From an uncultured Granulosicoccaceae bacterium (GTDB lineage Bacteria > Pseudomonadota > Gammaproteobacteria > Granulosicoccales > Granulosicoccaceae), in the NCBI GenBank assembly GCA_938020525.1, contig CALIHW010000118.1, positions 1 to 32,313 of the forward strand: DNA of 32,313 nucleotides, given 5' to 3'. This document shows, one piece after another, positions 9,406 to 16,993 of the stretch. Made by a program: the position numbers and the translations under genes. Below the pieces are notes generated by a model. It saw only the letters and a list, made by a program, of their open reading frames with translations, did not search any database and was not told the origin of the DNA. Position 1 is the first letter of the stretch; each line of letters starts with the position of its first letter.

Positions 9406-11170
9406 GAGTTCGCACCAAATGATGTAATTCATATTCTACTAGAGGAGGAGCATCGTCGTTTGTGTAACGAAACGCATCAGACCACGTTTCAGGCTCACCC
9501 GCCCCCAATGCGACCGCTGCAAGATCCATAGGCCGATGCACATCCGGCTCTGGATGAGCTGCTATCAATGCCTGTGTGTAAGGATGCAAGGGATTCGCCA
9601 TTAGCAATTCCGGAGGCCCTTGCTCGACGATACGCCCGCGTCGCATCACGGCCACTTCATCCGCGATTCTAGCTACCACCGCAAGGTCGTGAGATATAAA
9701 AAGATAAGAGAGCTGCAGTCGATCGCGAATATCTTCCAGTAAATCAAGGATTTGAGCTTGAACCGACACATCAAGCGCTGAAGTGGGCTCGTCACAAACG
9801 AGCAACTGTGGTCGCAGCGCCAGAGCACGAGCTATAGAGAGACGCTGACGCTGTCCGCCAGAAAACGCATGCGGGTATCTGCGCAACATCGAGGCATTCA
9901 GTCCCACCTGCTCAAGCAAATCGACAGCTCGGTCGCGACGCTCCGTCGCCGTACCGATACCATGAATCTCCAACGGTTCAGTCAGCACATCCGCCACCAG
10001 CATTCGCGGATTGAGCGAGGAATGGGGATCCTGAAATACCATTTGCGCCTTGCGCTGAAATTCACATTTCTGTTTTGGACTAAGCGACTGAACTTCTATT
10101 AGCGCAGCAGTAGGATCTTCCCTGAAAAACACCTGTCCACCTGGATCCGCAAGCTCGGCCCCAAGTGCTATGCGTGCACACGTTGATTTACCCGACCCGG
10201 ACTCGCCAACAATTGCCAATACCTTACCGCGTCGTACACGCAGATTCACATCACGTGCCGCGGTTATAGTCTGCTGAGGCAACCAACCCTTGCCATGCCT
10301 CACGCCGTAGGTTTTACTAACATTCTGTAGTTCAAGAATAAAATCATCGGATTGCGGTAACACTTCTCCCTGCTCAAACTCAGGTATCACCGGTGCCGCA
10401 GCAAACAAATCTCTGGTGTAGGGATGAACAGGTGATCCGAGCACCAACTCCGCTGGACCTGACTCCATCACTCTGCCTTTTCTCATTACAACGACTTGAT
10501 CTGCCATGTTCGCTACTACACCCAGATCATGCGTCACCAGAATCAAGGCCAAACCTGACTCTGCCTGCAGGCTTTTCAACAAACCCAACACTTGCGCCTG
10601 CGTTGTCATATCCAGCGCTGTCGTTGGCTCATCTGCTATTAAAAGTTCCGGCTTGGCGACCGTCGCCATAGCGATCATCGCTCGCTGTTGCATGCCACCT
10701 GATAATTCAAACGGATAGGCGCTGTACGCGCGCTGCGGATTGTTAAAACCGACACGTTCAAACTCTGCCAGCACCTGCCGCTTTGCGTCACGCGCAGAGC
10801 AGTCCCGGTGAAGTTTCAGAATCTCGCCTACCTGATCACCGATCCGATGCAACGGCGACAGAGAACTCATCGGCTCCTGAAAAATCATCGAGATTCGATC
10901 ACCGCGAATATCCCGCAGACTACGCTCTTTGAGCCTCGCCAAATTGGATACATTACCACGGCAATTGAAGAGTATTTCGCCGCTTCGAATTTGTGCAGAC
11001 TCGGGGAGTATCCGTAAAACTGCGCGACAGCTCAGCGTTTTACCAGAGCCGGACTCGCCCACCAGCGCAAGCGTTTCCCCGGGATAAACGGTAAAGTTCA
11101 ACTGCTCAACTATGGACTGTTCTTGCCCGAATCCGATTGAGACGTCGTTTACACACAAAAGTGACTGCAT
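9398..11170 (-). CDS. Peptide ABC transporter dual ATP-binding protein (YejF/OppDF fusion type)
   Basis: One polypeptide (590 aa from ATG 11170) carries two complete nucleotide-binding domains. The first has Walker A GESGSGKT at residues 38-45, signature LSGGMQQR and Walker B LLIADEPT; the second has GESGSGKS, signature FSGGQRQR and LLVCDEPTSALD. Each is followed by the oligopeptide-type C-terminal extension ending in NPLHPYTQAL or SPVHPYTRDL. It powers the importer encoded downstream. An in-frame start at 11344 would add 58 residues of low-complexity sequence (TRATTRATTRAR) from a 12-bp repeat; homologues begin close to the strand before Walker A, so I prefer 11170. Placing the ATPase first differs from E. 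coli yejABEF, where it is last. Confidence 0.92.
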   Translation of the reverse strand: MQSLLCVNDVSIGFGQEQSIVEQLNFTVYPGETLALVGESGSGKTLSCRAVLRILPESAQIRSGEILFNCRGNVSNLARLKERSLRDIRGDRISMIFQEPMSSLSPLHRIGDQVGEILKLHRDCSARDAKRQVLAEFERVGFNNPQRAYSAYPFELSGGMQQRAMIAMATVAKPELLIADEPTTALDMTTQAQVLGLLKSLQAESGLALILVTHDLGVVANMADQVVVMRKGRVMESGPAELVLGSPVHPYTRDLFAAAPVIPEFEQGEVLPQSDDFILELQNVSKTYGVRHGKGWLPQQTITAARDVNLRVRRGKVLAIVGESGSGKSTCARIALGAELADPGGQVFFREDPTAALIEVQSLSPKQKCEFQRKAQMVFQDPHSSLNPRMLVADVLTEPLEIHGIGTATERRDRAVDLLEQVGLNASMLRRYPHAFSGGQRQRLSIARALALRPQLLVCDEPTSALDVSVQAQILDLLEDIRDRLQLSYLFISHDLAVVARIADEVAVMRRGRIVEQGPPELLMANPLHPYTQALIAAHPEPDVHRPMDLAAVALGAGEPETWSDAFRYTNDDAPPLVEYELHHLVRTHG

Positions 11171-11473
11171 TCTTGCCCTGGTTGTAGCCCTGGTTGTAGC
11201 CCTGGTTACGGTTGTGTACAACAGCCACTTAACGGCCAGACCGACTATATGATTAGAGCTTCCTGCGTAATCACATCTGATATTCCCATGAAACAGACAG
11301 ACAGACAACCGAAGATATTCTCCGGCCCCACGCTCCTTGTCCATACAAAGGACCTAACTACAAATTGAACTACCGGCGGCAGCCATACAAACGAACCACT
11401 TTGACCTGCTAAATAGTATTAAAATGACCATCGCAACTATCGCGAATATACCTTCGATCCTTCCACCGGTACA
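11171..11473. other. Gene-free stretch upstream of the importer operon
   Basis: About 300 bp between the importer ATPase start and the family B repeat. It should hold the operon promoter, reading on the minus strand; I could not pick convincing -35 and -10 boxes. It contains three tandem near-copies of a 12-bp unit at 11174-11210 (GCCCTGGTTGTA on the plus strand). An open frame crosses most of it (to 11344) but encodes low-complexity sequence and looks non-coding. Confidence 0.5.
11174..11210. repeat. 12-bp tandem repeat before the ATPase start codon
   Basis: Two exact units and a partial third of GCCCTGGTTGTA lie directly upstream of ATG 11170 of the importer ATPase, in what would be its 5' leader. 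In the minus-strand leader the unit reads TACAACCAGGGC. Copy number in such a place could vary by slippage and alter the ribosome-binding context, which is inference. Confidence 0.7.
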
Positions 11474-11655
11474 CTAGGAGCTGTGCGGAAAGTTCGATAA
11501 CACGCCTCGAAGCCACAGCCGCCATAGCTGCGTTGACCATTGTTGATAATAACTTGGCTCGACGTAGGCCCTGCTATGTCTGCGTTTTTTCGCGCAAGCT
11601 CAGCCGACTGTGGCTGTGAAAAGTTTGTTACCGAACTTCCCGCACAACCTACTAG
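11474..11655 (-). repeat. MITE-like palindromic repeat, family B, copy 1
   Basis: A 182-bp element bounded by CTAG at 11474-11477 and 11652-11655. Its reverse complement matches the copy at 14296-14461 nearly throughout, for instance in GGTTGTGCGGGAAGTTCGG at one end, the core GAAAAAACGCAG-CATAGCAG-GCCTACGTCGAG, and CAACGCAGCTATGGCGGCTG on the other side. This copy has about 16 extra bases in the centre. Its two arms are inverted copies of each other (TGTGCGGAAAGTTCG against CGAACTTCCCGCACA). The CTAG at 11652 contains the stop codon of the ABC-like gene. Confidence 0.88.
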
Positions 11656-14210
11656 CCAGCATTACGGGCATCGATGACACGGTCGAACTGACTTGAATCA
11701 TCGAGTTTACTGGTTAGCCAGACGATCGAGGTTTCCGGGAGTAAATTACGGATATTTTCTTTTATTCGGAATTGCTCCGCTTCTTCATAAGCGTTCAGCC
11801 CCTCATCCACTACGATGAGCTCAGGCTTCTTGATCAAAACCCTGGCTAGTGGCAACGATTGGCGAGAGGTTGCAGACAACAATGACCCTGATATACCAGC
11901 CGAAGCACCCCTAAGTGTGAGCAGCATAATATCGCGAGTGAGATCGGCGTCCTTTATGACCTGATTTACTATCTCAAGCAACTTGTCCATCGATTCGCTT
12001 GCGATGTCTCGTTGCAAAAACCCAAACAGCAGATTCTCCAATACAGTCAACCCGGGATGAAACTCGCTATAGACAAATCGTTGCAGCTGTTTACGCTGCC
12101 TATGATTTAGCACATTGTCTACTTCATCTCTGATAAAAATAATTCTGCTGACCACCGAACCTGGGAGCATAATGTCCGGATGATCGTCGAGCACCAAATT
12201 TAAAAACAGCAATAACAAAAAGTGACGATCCTGCTCTGCGAGTTCACTTGGTGGCTTTCTTAAAACAGAGCGCGCTTTTACCGCGATTTCTTCAGCAACA
12301 TTTTCAGAGCTTATCTTAAAACTATCCATAGTCTGTTCGCGACTGAGCTCAGATGACAGGCCTCTTAGTATCATAGTTGCGATTTGCCTGCCGATTCCCT
12401 CACCGATATCATCAAAACCGTTGTACGACAAGATACGAGCTACTTCTTTTGAATAAAGAGCATCTCCGGGAGTGGTGTTACTATCGGTTAGTTTTCCAAA
12501 CGCGAGATTTTCAGCAATCGATAAGCCATAACACCACTCTACTTCGTCAATGCTCCGAGTTGTAATTTTATTCTCTAACAAAGTATCATCGATCAGCGGT
12601 CGTACTTCCACTATTTTTCTTAGCTGAGCTCTTAACTGTTCTGGTGCTTGATCCTCTGTCACAGCTTGAAACAAACCATTTCGAATCACACTCAAATCAG
12701 CATCCGTAGCCTCCATCACCCGGATATACCAATCATTCAATTCGTCTTCACTCGCGAATTGATAACTCTCATAGTCAACCCACTCACCGTCAAACATTTC
12801 CTCACTGTTACCAGCAAGCCGTGCTTCATTGTACTCATGACCTGACAACTGATGCTGCGGGATTTGTTTAATGCTGAGAAGAATATTCTCATGGACTGAG
12901 ACATTAAAAATAGGAGGAGATGATGCCTGAAACGCGAGTCTACGACTTCTAACCTGCCCGGGCACGTCTCGCAACTGTACAGAGCCGAGCCATGCACTTC
13001 CGTAGACTGGATTTCGTAGACTAAGAATAACCTCGGCTATATGCGAACGTACTACTGACTCTGTATCTACAATGGCAACATGCTCACCACTGCTTACTTC
13101 CAGATTAAATCCGGCAAGCACTCTCTTGCCATCTTCCTCAGTTACTATGTTGGTCAGCTTTAATGGAAATATTTCGATTTCTTCCCTGGCCGGAACCGAT
13201 GCAAAGTAATCTGAGTTATCGGAGTCCGCAATCAGGAACTGTTCTGTAAGCTGCTCGTATTTTATCTTTGCATCCTGCTGCATTTGATAGTACTTGAGCA
13301 ATTCTTTCCAGGGAGCCACCATATCTTTATGCCCGGCTATCGCTGCCACCAATGCACCAACAGTTAGGTGCCCTCTGATTACCAGCAACCCTCCGATCAA
13401 ATAAAACAGAATCGGTGTCAGCTGATTGATAAAATTATTTATGAATTTAATGTAGAACTTCTGTCGGTATAGCTTGAGACGAACATCAAATAGCTTACCT
13501 AACTGATGTGAATAGCCGGCCAGCGAGTATCTTTGAATACCGTGAACCCGTATAGCCTGCGCCCCGCTAACTGTCTCGCCGATATACTCGGAAAACTTTC
13601 TTATCCGGCGCACACGCTCGTGGTTAAGCACATTAACTCTTCTCTGCATACGCGGAATAACGAGTATCTGAATAGGAATGAGTGCCACTGACGCCAACCC
13701 CAGCCAAGGGCTCTGGATAAACATAAAGGCCAAAACAGTGAGCATAGTGCCACCCTGAAACAAGGGAAGCGTGACCGATTCACTTATATAGCCGGTAAGG
13801 TTTTCAGTTTCAGAGTTTATTTGTGAGATAAGCTCACCCTGCGATACAACACGGAATTTCTGAATCGGAAACCGCAACATTTGATCGAATAGTGTGTACC
13901 GTAATCGGCGGACGAGACGCTCGGCAATAACGCCTTTCCTGATATTTATTGTGAGCTTAATCAGTGCATTCAGCAGATAGAACACCAAAACAGACAGAGT
14001 TAATAATATCAGCGCCTGTTCCGGCTCCAGATTCAGATCTAAAATCTCAAATGTGGCAGAACCACCGATTACCTGATTGATGATTATTTTGGGAAGTTCT
14101 AACAATAAATATAACGTTGGGAAATATGCCAACGTTATTAAAACAAGAAGCATTTGCTGTCTGGCGCTGTATTTCCAGACAAATTGATTAATTGATTTTT
14201 CCATAGTCAT
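11652..14210 (-). CDS. ABC-exporter-like membrane protein with degenerate, expanded ATPase domain
   Basis: 852 aa. Residues 1-310 form a type-I exporter membrane domain (six helices; coupling-type motifs GELISQINSETENL at 125-138 and SEYIGETVSGAQAIRVHG at 207-224). The nucleotide-binding region is abnormal. Where Walker A should be, residues 378-396 read HVAIVDTESVVRSHIAEVI, with no GxxGxGK(S/T). The signature is LLSATSRQSLPLAR (777-790) instead of LSGGQ; Walker B ELIVVDEG (797-804) is kept; the H-loop is WLTSKLDD with no histidine. Between Q-loop (Q428) and signature lie about 340 residues instead of about 55, carrying three segments resembling the post-Q-loop helix: VSVHENILLS (437-446), LSIAENLAFG (563-572) and LTVLENLLFG (721-730). 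Canonical ATP hydrolysis looks impossible; the open frame is intact, so the protein may be regulatory. It ends early relative to normal ABC domains, at a TAG inside the family B repeat. Confidence 0.8.
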   Translation of the reverse strand: MTMEKSINQFVWKYSARQQMLLVLITLAYFPTLYLLLELPKIIINQVIGGSATFEILDLNLEPEQALILLTLSVLVFYLLNALIKLTINIRKGVIAERLVRRLRYTLFDQMLRFPIQKFRVVSQGELISQINSETENLTGYISESVTLPLFQGGTMLTVLAFMFIQSPWLGLASVALIPIQILVIPRMQRRVNVLNHERVRRIRKFSEYIGETVSGAQAIRVHGIQRYSLAGYSHQLGKLFDVRLKLYRQKFYIKFINNFINQLTPILFYLIGGLLVIRGHLTVGALVAAIAGHKDMVAPWKELLKYYQMQQDAKIKYEQLTEQFLIADSDNSDYFASVPAREEIEIFPLKLTNIVTEEDGKRVLAGFNLEVSSGEHVAIVDTESVVRSHIAEVILSLRNPVYGSAWLGSVQLRDVPGQVRSRRLAFQASSPPIFNVSVHENILLSIKQIPQHQLSGHEYNEARLAGNSEEMFDGEWVDYESYQFASEDELNDWYIRVMEATDADLSVIRNGLFQAVTEDQAPEQLRAQLRKIVEVRPLIDDTLLENKITTRSIDEVEWCYGLSIAENLAFGKLTDSNTTPGDALYSKEVARILSYNGFDDIGEGIGRQIATMILRGLSSELSREQTMDSFKISSENVAEEIAVKARSVLRKPPSELAEQDRHFLLLLFLNLVLDDHPDIMLPGSVVSRIIFIRDEVDNVLNHRQRKQLQRFVYSEFHPGLTVLENLLFGFLQRDIASESMDKLLEIVNQVIKDADLTRDIMLLTLRGASAGISGSLLSATSRQSLPLARVLIKKPELIVVDEGLNAYEEAEQFRIKENIRNLLPETSIVWLTSKLDDSSQFDRVIDARNAG

Positions 14211-14584
14211 AACAACCGGGGAACAATCACCCTGCTATCTATAGTGCTCTTGCTTGCGCTGATCGGTGCACCCTCGTGATTGACAGAGGCTATGGCTAGT
14301 GGGTTGTGCGGGAAGTTCGGTAACAAAATTTTCACAGCCACAGTCGTCAGAGCAAGGCGAAAAAACGCAGGCATAGCAGCGCCTACGTCGAGTTTTTTCA
14401 ACGCAGCTATGGCGGCTGTGGCGAAGAAAAGTGTTATCGAACTTTCCGCACAGCCCACTAGTTCCGATTCACTATGTTCAACAGATGTCCTGCCAATAGG
14501 CTCTACATGGCCAGGAGCGCGCTCGCCGACACCGCCATCGCAACTCTGTCGGTTAACGATCAATGACGTAACTCGTCTGCAGGC
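14211..14584. other. Intergenic stretch holding the second family B repeat
   Basis: Between the P460-like gene and the ABC-like gene on the minus strand. About half of it is the family B repeat. Any readthrough transcript from the kinase/P460 pair into the ABC-like gene would carry the repeat as a long hairpin, which could end or process the message. An open frame (14207-14563, minus) crosses the repeat but shows no protein-like features. Confidence 0.6.
14296..14461 (+). repeat. MITE-like palindromic repeat, family B, copy 2
   Basis: A 166-bp element bounded by CTAG at 14296-14299 and 14458-14461. It is a near full-length palindrome: the left arm GGTTGTGCGGGAAGTTCGG pairs with the right arm CGAACTTTCCGCACAGCCC, and inner blocks such as ACAGCCACAG pair with GGCGGCTGTGG. 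It is homologous to, and inverted relative to, copy 1 at 11474-11655, so the two copies enclose the ABC-like gene. It has no coding capacity. Confidence 0.88.
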
Positions 14585-15163
14585 TTAAAATGCAAATAGA
14601 AAGTCACCCGCTTTGCGATGGCAGGCAATACAACCTTTCGGTTTCCCTTTTGCGATTCTGCCTGCTAACTGAACTCCATTAGGAGTAGCGTCGAGACTTC
14701 CATCACCATAGTACTTCGCATAAAACCAGTTTTGGTTCTCTGTGTCATAGCCCTCTTCGCGCTTGAACATCACGGTAATATCTTCAAGAAATTTAGCCCG
14801 GTTTGCCGAGATTGTTTCATAAGACGCCCCAAACCCTCGGTAACTGAATTTTATCACCACAGTACCCTCAGCACCGTTCACCGAAATTGTTTCTTTGTAG
14901 GACTCCAACAACGCACCGTGAGGATGAGTTCCAACACGTGGTCCGGTTTTTCTATAACTGTTTTCAAGCAATCCAGCATGACTCATCGAATTCCAAAGTT
15001 TAGCTGCAAATTCAAGATCTTCGGGCCCTCCAAACCATCTTTGATCTGAGGCTGCACTCACTTCAGCATTGATTTGCGCATTTATTGCAGAGGCTGCAGG
15101 CAGAATCATCACAGCCATTAAAACTATGTGTACTCGGATCATACATAATTTTTTCAATCTCAT
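14585..15163 (-). CDS. Cytochrome P460 / cytochrome c'-beta-like periplasmic haem protein
   Basis: 192 aa with an N-terminal signal peptide (hydrophobic residues 11-27, cleavage near ASAINAQ). A single c-type haem motif C178-I-A-C181-H182 sits near the C-terminus, followed by D187 and a terminal FLFAF, the layout of the cytochrome P460 family (C-x-x-C-H ... D ... F). THPHGALLESYKE (79-91) and NWFYAKYYGDGSLD (145-158) match the usual family blocks. P460 proteins oxidise hydroxylamine and related cytochromes c'-beta bind nitric oxide; which applies here depends on a haem-crosslinking lysine that I cannot assign by eye. Its ATG overlaps the TGA of the kinase gene (15160-15163), so the two are co-translated. 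Confidence 0.8.
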   Translation of the reverse strand: MRLKKLCMIRVHIVLMAVMILPAASAINAQINAEVSAASDQRWFGGPEDLEFAAKLWNSMSHAGLLENSYRKTGPRVGTHPHGALLESYKETISVNGAEGTVVIKFSYRGFGASYETISANRAKFLEDITVMFKREEGYDTENQNWFYAKYYGDGSLDATPNGVQLAGRIAKGKPKGCIACHRKAGDFLFAF

Positions 15164-16587
15164 GCCGCTTCACCTTGAGTACTGGAAGTATCTGCGTTGT
15201 CCGTTAAAACACCAACCTCTTGCTCAACTGGAAACAGCACCGTAAATCTTGCTCCTCCCAATGGAGAACCCGTGCACAGTGTAGTTGCACCGACGGAGTT
15301 TGCGTACAGCCTAACCAGCGCCAACCCTAAGCCGGTACCACTGGTTCCTGACTGCTTGTGGCCGTGCAGACGATAATGTCTGTCAAATATACTTTCTCTC
15401 TCAGACTCAGGAATTCCAGCACCAGCATCATCCACATGCAACTCTACCGTTTTAAGCCCGGATTCCCATCTTATGGATATCTTCGCACCATTGGCATGTT
15501 GCACTGCGTTTTTTAGCAACCGCGTGATGATAAGATTCACAACGGAGCGGTTTGAAGGTATGGTTGTCCTTTCACCGAAGATCTCAATATCAACTTTCCT
15601 GTTGTCCCGGTATGGATGAGCAATTGCCTCTATCTCTGAGGACAGTTCAACCGGTTCGATTTTTGGTTTGAAGTTGCCGCTTTCTATCCGATACAGCATT
15701 AACATGTTATCGGCCATTGTCTGCAAACCGGATAAATTGTTGTCCAGTTTTTCTGCATGTAGCGCAAGCTCAGATGGCGAATGACGCGCCTGCATCAATT
15801 GATCAAGTTCTTTGCGCATTACCCGCAGAGGTGTATGAAGCTCGTGTGCTGTGTCGGCCAGCAGCTTCGACTCGAGGTTCGTATGCTGGTTTAGCTGATA
15901 TATATGTTTGTTCAGTGCTTCGCCTAAGGGCTGTAATTCTTTATCAAATGAGCGCAGTCTGAGACGAGACCTGGAGTTGGTCCTGCTATAGGCCTGAACC
16001 TGCCTGGTAAATCGCGATATGGATGACAGGGTGGCAGTCGTCAGGGCCAGACTAATCAGGAAAGCAGCAATGAATGCCAATGGCGTAAACAAGAGCAACG
16101 TCCTTAGTACTGACTTTCTTGCATCTCGAATAAAGTCTGTATTGTCAGCCACTATCAGCCTTAGTTTTTGCGGTGGCTGACCCTCTGCAAAAATATCAAA
16201 TTGATGTTCATAAACCCCTAGCACTACATTTCCGTAATCAATGAGCCTCTGACCTTGATGCACCCCGACGTGCGGCAGGCTATCACCTCCAAGGTTATGA
16301 GAATCAGTGATGTATTGACCATCCATTGTTTTGAATTCAAAGAATTGTGAACGGTCTTCAGGGCTTATTTTTAGCCTGCTCGCCCAATCAGGGTATAAAG
16401 TAAAGATATTTACGCTATTGGCATAGCCCGCGTCAGTCAGAGCTACCGCATATTTTCTGAGGCTTGAAAACAACTCTTTTTCTGCAAAGGCAGCGGCCTG
16501 GCGATACAACAATATCTCAGCCACCGCAGTAACAAGGAGTAACCCGAACAGCACCCCCAAAAACACTTTGATGCGTAGAGATTTCAT
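15160..16587 (-). CDS. Membrane sensor histidine kinase (orphan)
   Basis: 475 aa. TM1 is residues 8-28, a periplasmic sensor of about 130 residues follows, TM2 is about 162-186, then a HAMP-like linker, the dimerisation helix with H-box TAHELHTPLRVMRKE (phospho-accepting H248), the N-box LLKNAVQHA, G1 DDAGAGIPESE and G2 GTSGTGLGLALV. All catalytic boxes are present, so it should autophosphorylate; HELHTPL has His where Arg is usual. The layout is that of the QseC/PmrB group. No response regulator gene lies on either side in this window; instead the next gene is the P460-like haem protein, overlapping by four bases. I infer that the haem protein may supply the signal read by the periplasmic domain, or be co-regulated with it. 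Confidence 0.88.
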   Translation of the reverse strand: MKSLRIKVFLGVLFGLLLVTAVAEILLYRQAAAFAEKELFSSLRKYAVALTDAGYANSVNIFTLYPDWASRLKISPEDRSQFFEFKTMDGQYITDSHNLGGDSLPHVGVHQGQRLIDYGNVVLGVYEHQFDIFAEGQPPQKLRLIVADNTDFIRDARKSVLRTLLLFTPLAFIAAFLISLALTTATLSSISRFTRQVQAYSRTNSRSRLRLRSFDKELQPLGEALNKHIYQLNQHTNLESKLLADTAHELHTPLRVMRKELDQLMQARHSPSELALHAEKLDNNLSGLQTMADNMLMLYRIESGNFKPKIEPVELSSEIEAIAHPYRDNRKVDIEIFGERTTIPSNRSVVNLIITRLLKNAVQHANGAKISIRWESGLKTVELHVDDAGAGIPESERESIFDRHYRLHGHKQSGTSGTGLGLALVRLYANSVGATTLCTGSPLGGARFTVLFPVEQEVGVLTDNADTSSTQGEAA

Positions 16588-16650
16588 AGCTCTGAGGAAA
16601 CCACCGCATTCTTCTTCATATCACTACTACCGGACGATTGCTACTGGAGA

Positions 16651-16680
16651 GATTTACTAATAGACAGCCGATCCTGTCAA
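16651..16680 (-). promoter_or_regulatory. Candidate promoter of the kinase/P460 pair
   Basis: On the minus strand a perfect TTGACA (16680-16675) is followed after 17-18 bases by GTAAAT/TAAATC, a weak -10. It lies about 65-90 bp before the kinase ATG and just downstream of the porin terminator, a sensible place for a sigma-70 promoter. The -10 is poor, so an activator may be needed. Confidence 0.4.
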
Positions 16681-16854
16681 AATGTTCAATAAACGAGAGA
16701 TCATCTGCAATAGAGACAGACACACGTGTAAGTGAGGATTCCCGCAAGTTCTTATCACGCCGAACCAGATCATAGTTGAAGAATGCACTGCGCGAGCCAA
16801 ACTAAATTACCAAACAAATTCATAAGGCCAGCCTAAAACTGATACCTCAGAAAC

Positions 16855-16885
16855 AAAAAAAGCCGGGACGCAAAAGCAGCCCAGC
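16855..16885 (-). terminator. Rho-independent terminator of the porin gene
   Basis: Reading the minus strand, GCTGGGCTGC, a TTTT loop and GCGTCCCGGC form a ten-step stem with one G-T wobble near the base, one mismatch and one inner wobble, followed directly by seven Ts. It is about 110 bp past the porin stop codon. Confidence 0.8.
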
Positions 16886-16940
16886 CAATATACAGATTTC
16901 CCAAAATCCGTTAGTATTTTTAGTCTTCCCTGTTGCTATC

Positions 16941-16966
16941 CGTGCCAGAGCAAACGCTCTGGCACG
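16941..16966 (-). repeat. Perfect 11-bp hairpin after the porin stop codon
   Basis: CGTGCCAGAGC and GCTCTGGCACG are perfect inverted copies around a four-base loop, starting 28 bp after the porin stop. No T-run follows on either strand, so it is probably an RNA-stabilising or processing hairpin that precedes the true terminator at 16855-16885, not a terminator itself. Confidence 0.7.
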
Positions 16967-16993
16967 GAACTTCTAATTAGCAATACGCGCTGA

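Larger units (their letters stand above)
16588..16993. other. Intergenic region between kinase and porin genes
   Basis: 406 bp without a gene. It holds the porin's 3' hairpin and terminator and, nearer the kinase, a likely kinase promoter; the three are listed separately. I see no small ORF with a convincing ribosome-binding site and no tRNA-like structure. Confidence 0.6.

Noticed and set aside
11171..11344. N-terminal extension of the importer ATPase
   Set aside because: Homologous ATPases start just before the first strand of the nucleotide-binding domain; the extension is low complexity and partly encoded by a tandem repeat.
14207..14563. 118-codon open frame on the minus strand between the P460-like and ABC-like genes
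   Set aside because: It runs through the palindromic family B repeat, has no ribosome-binding site and its sequence has no domain-like pattern; it is open by chance.
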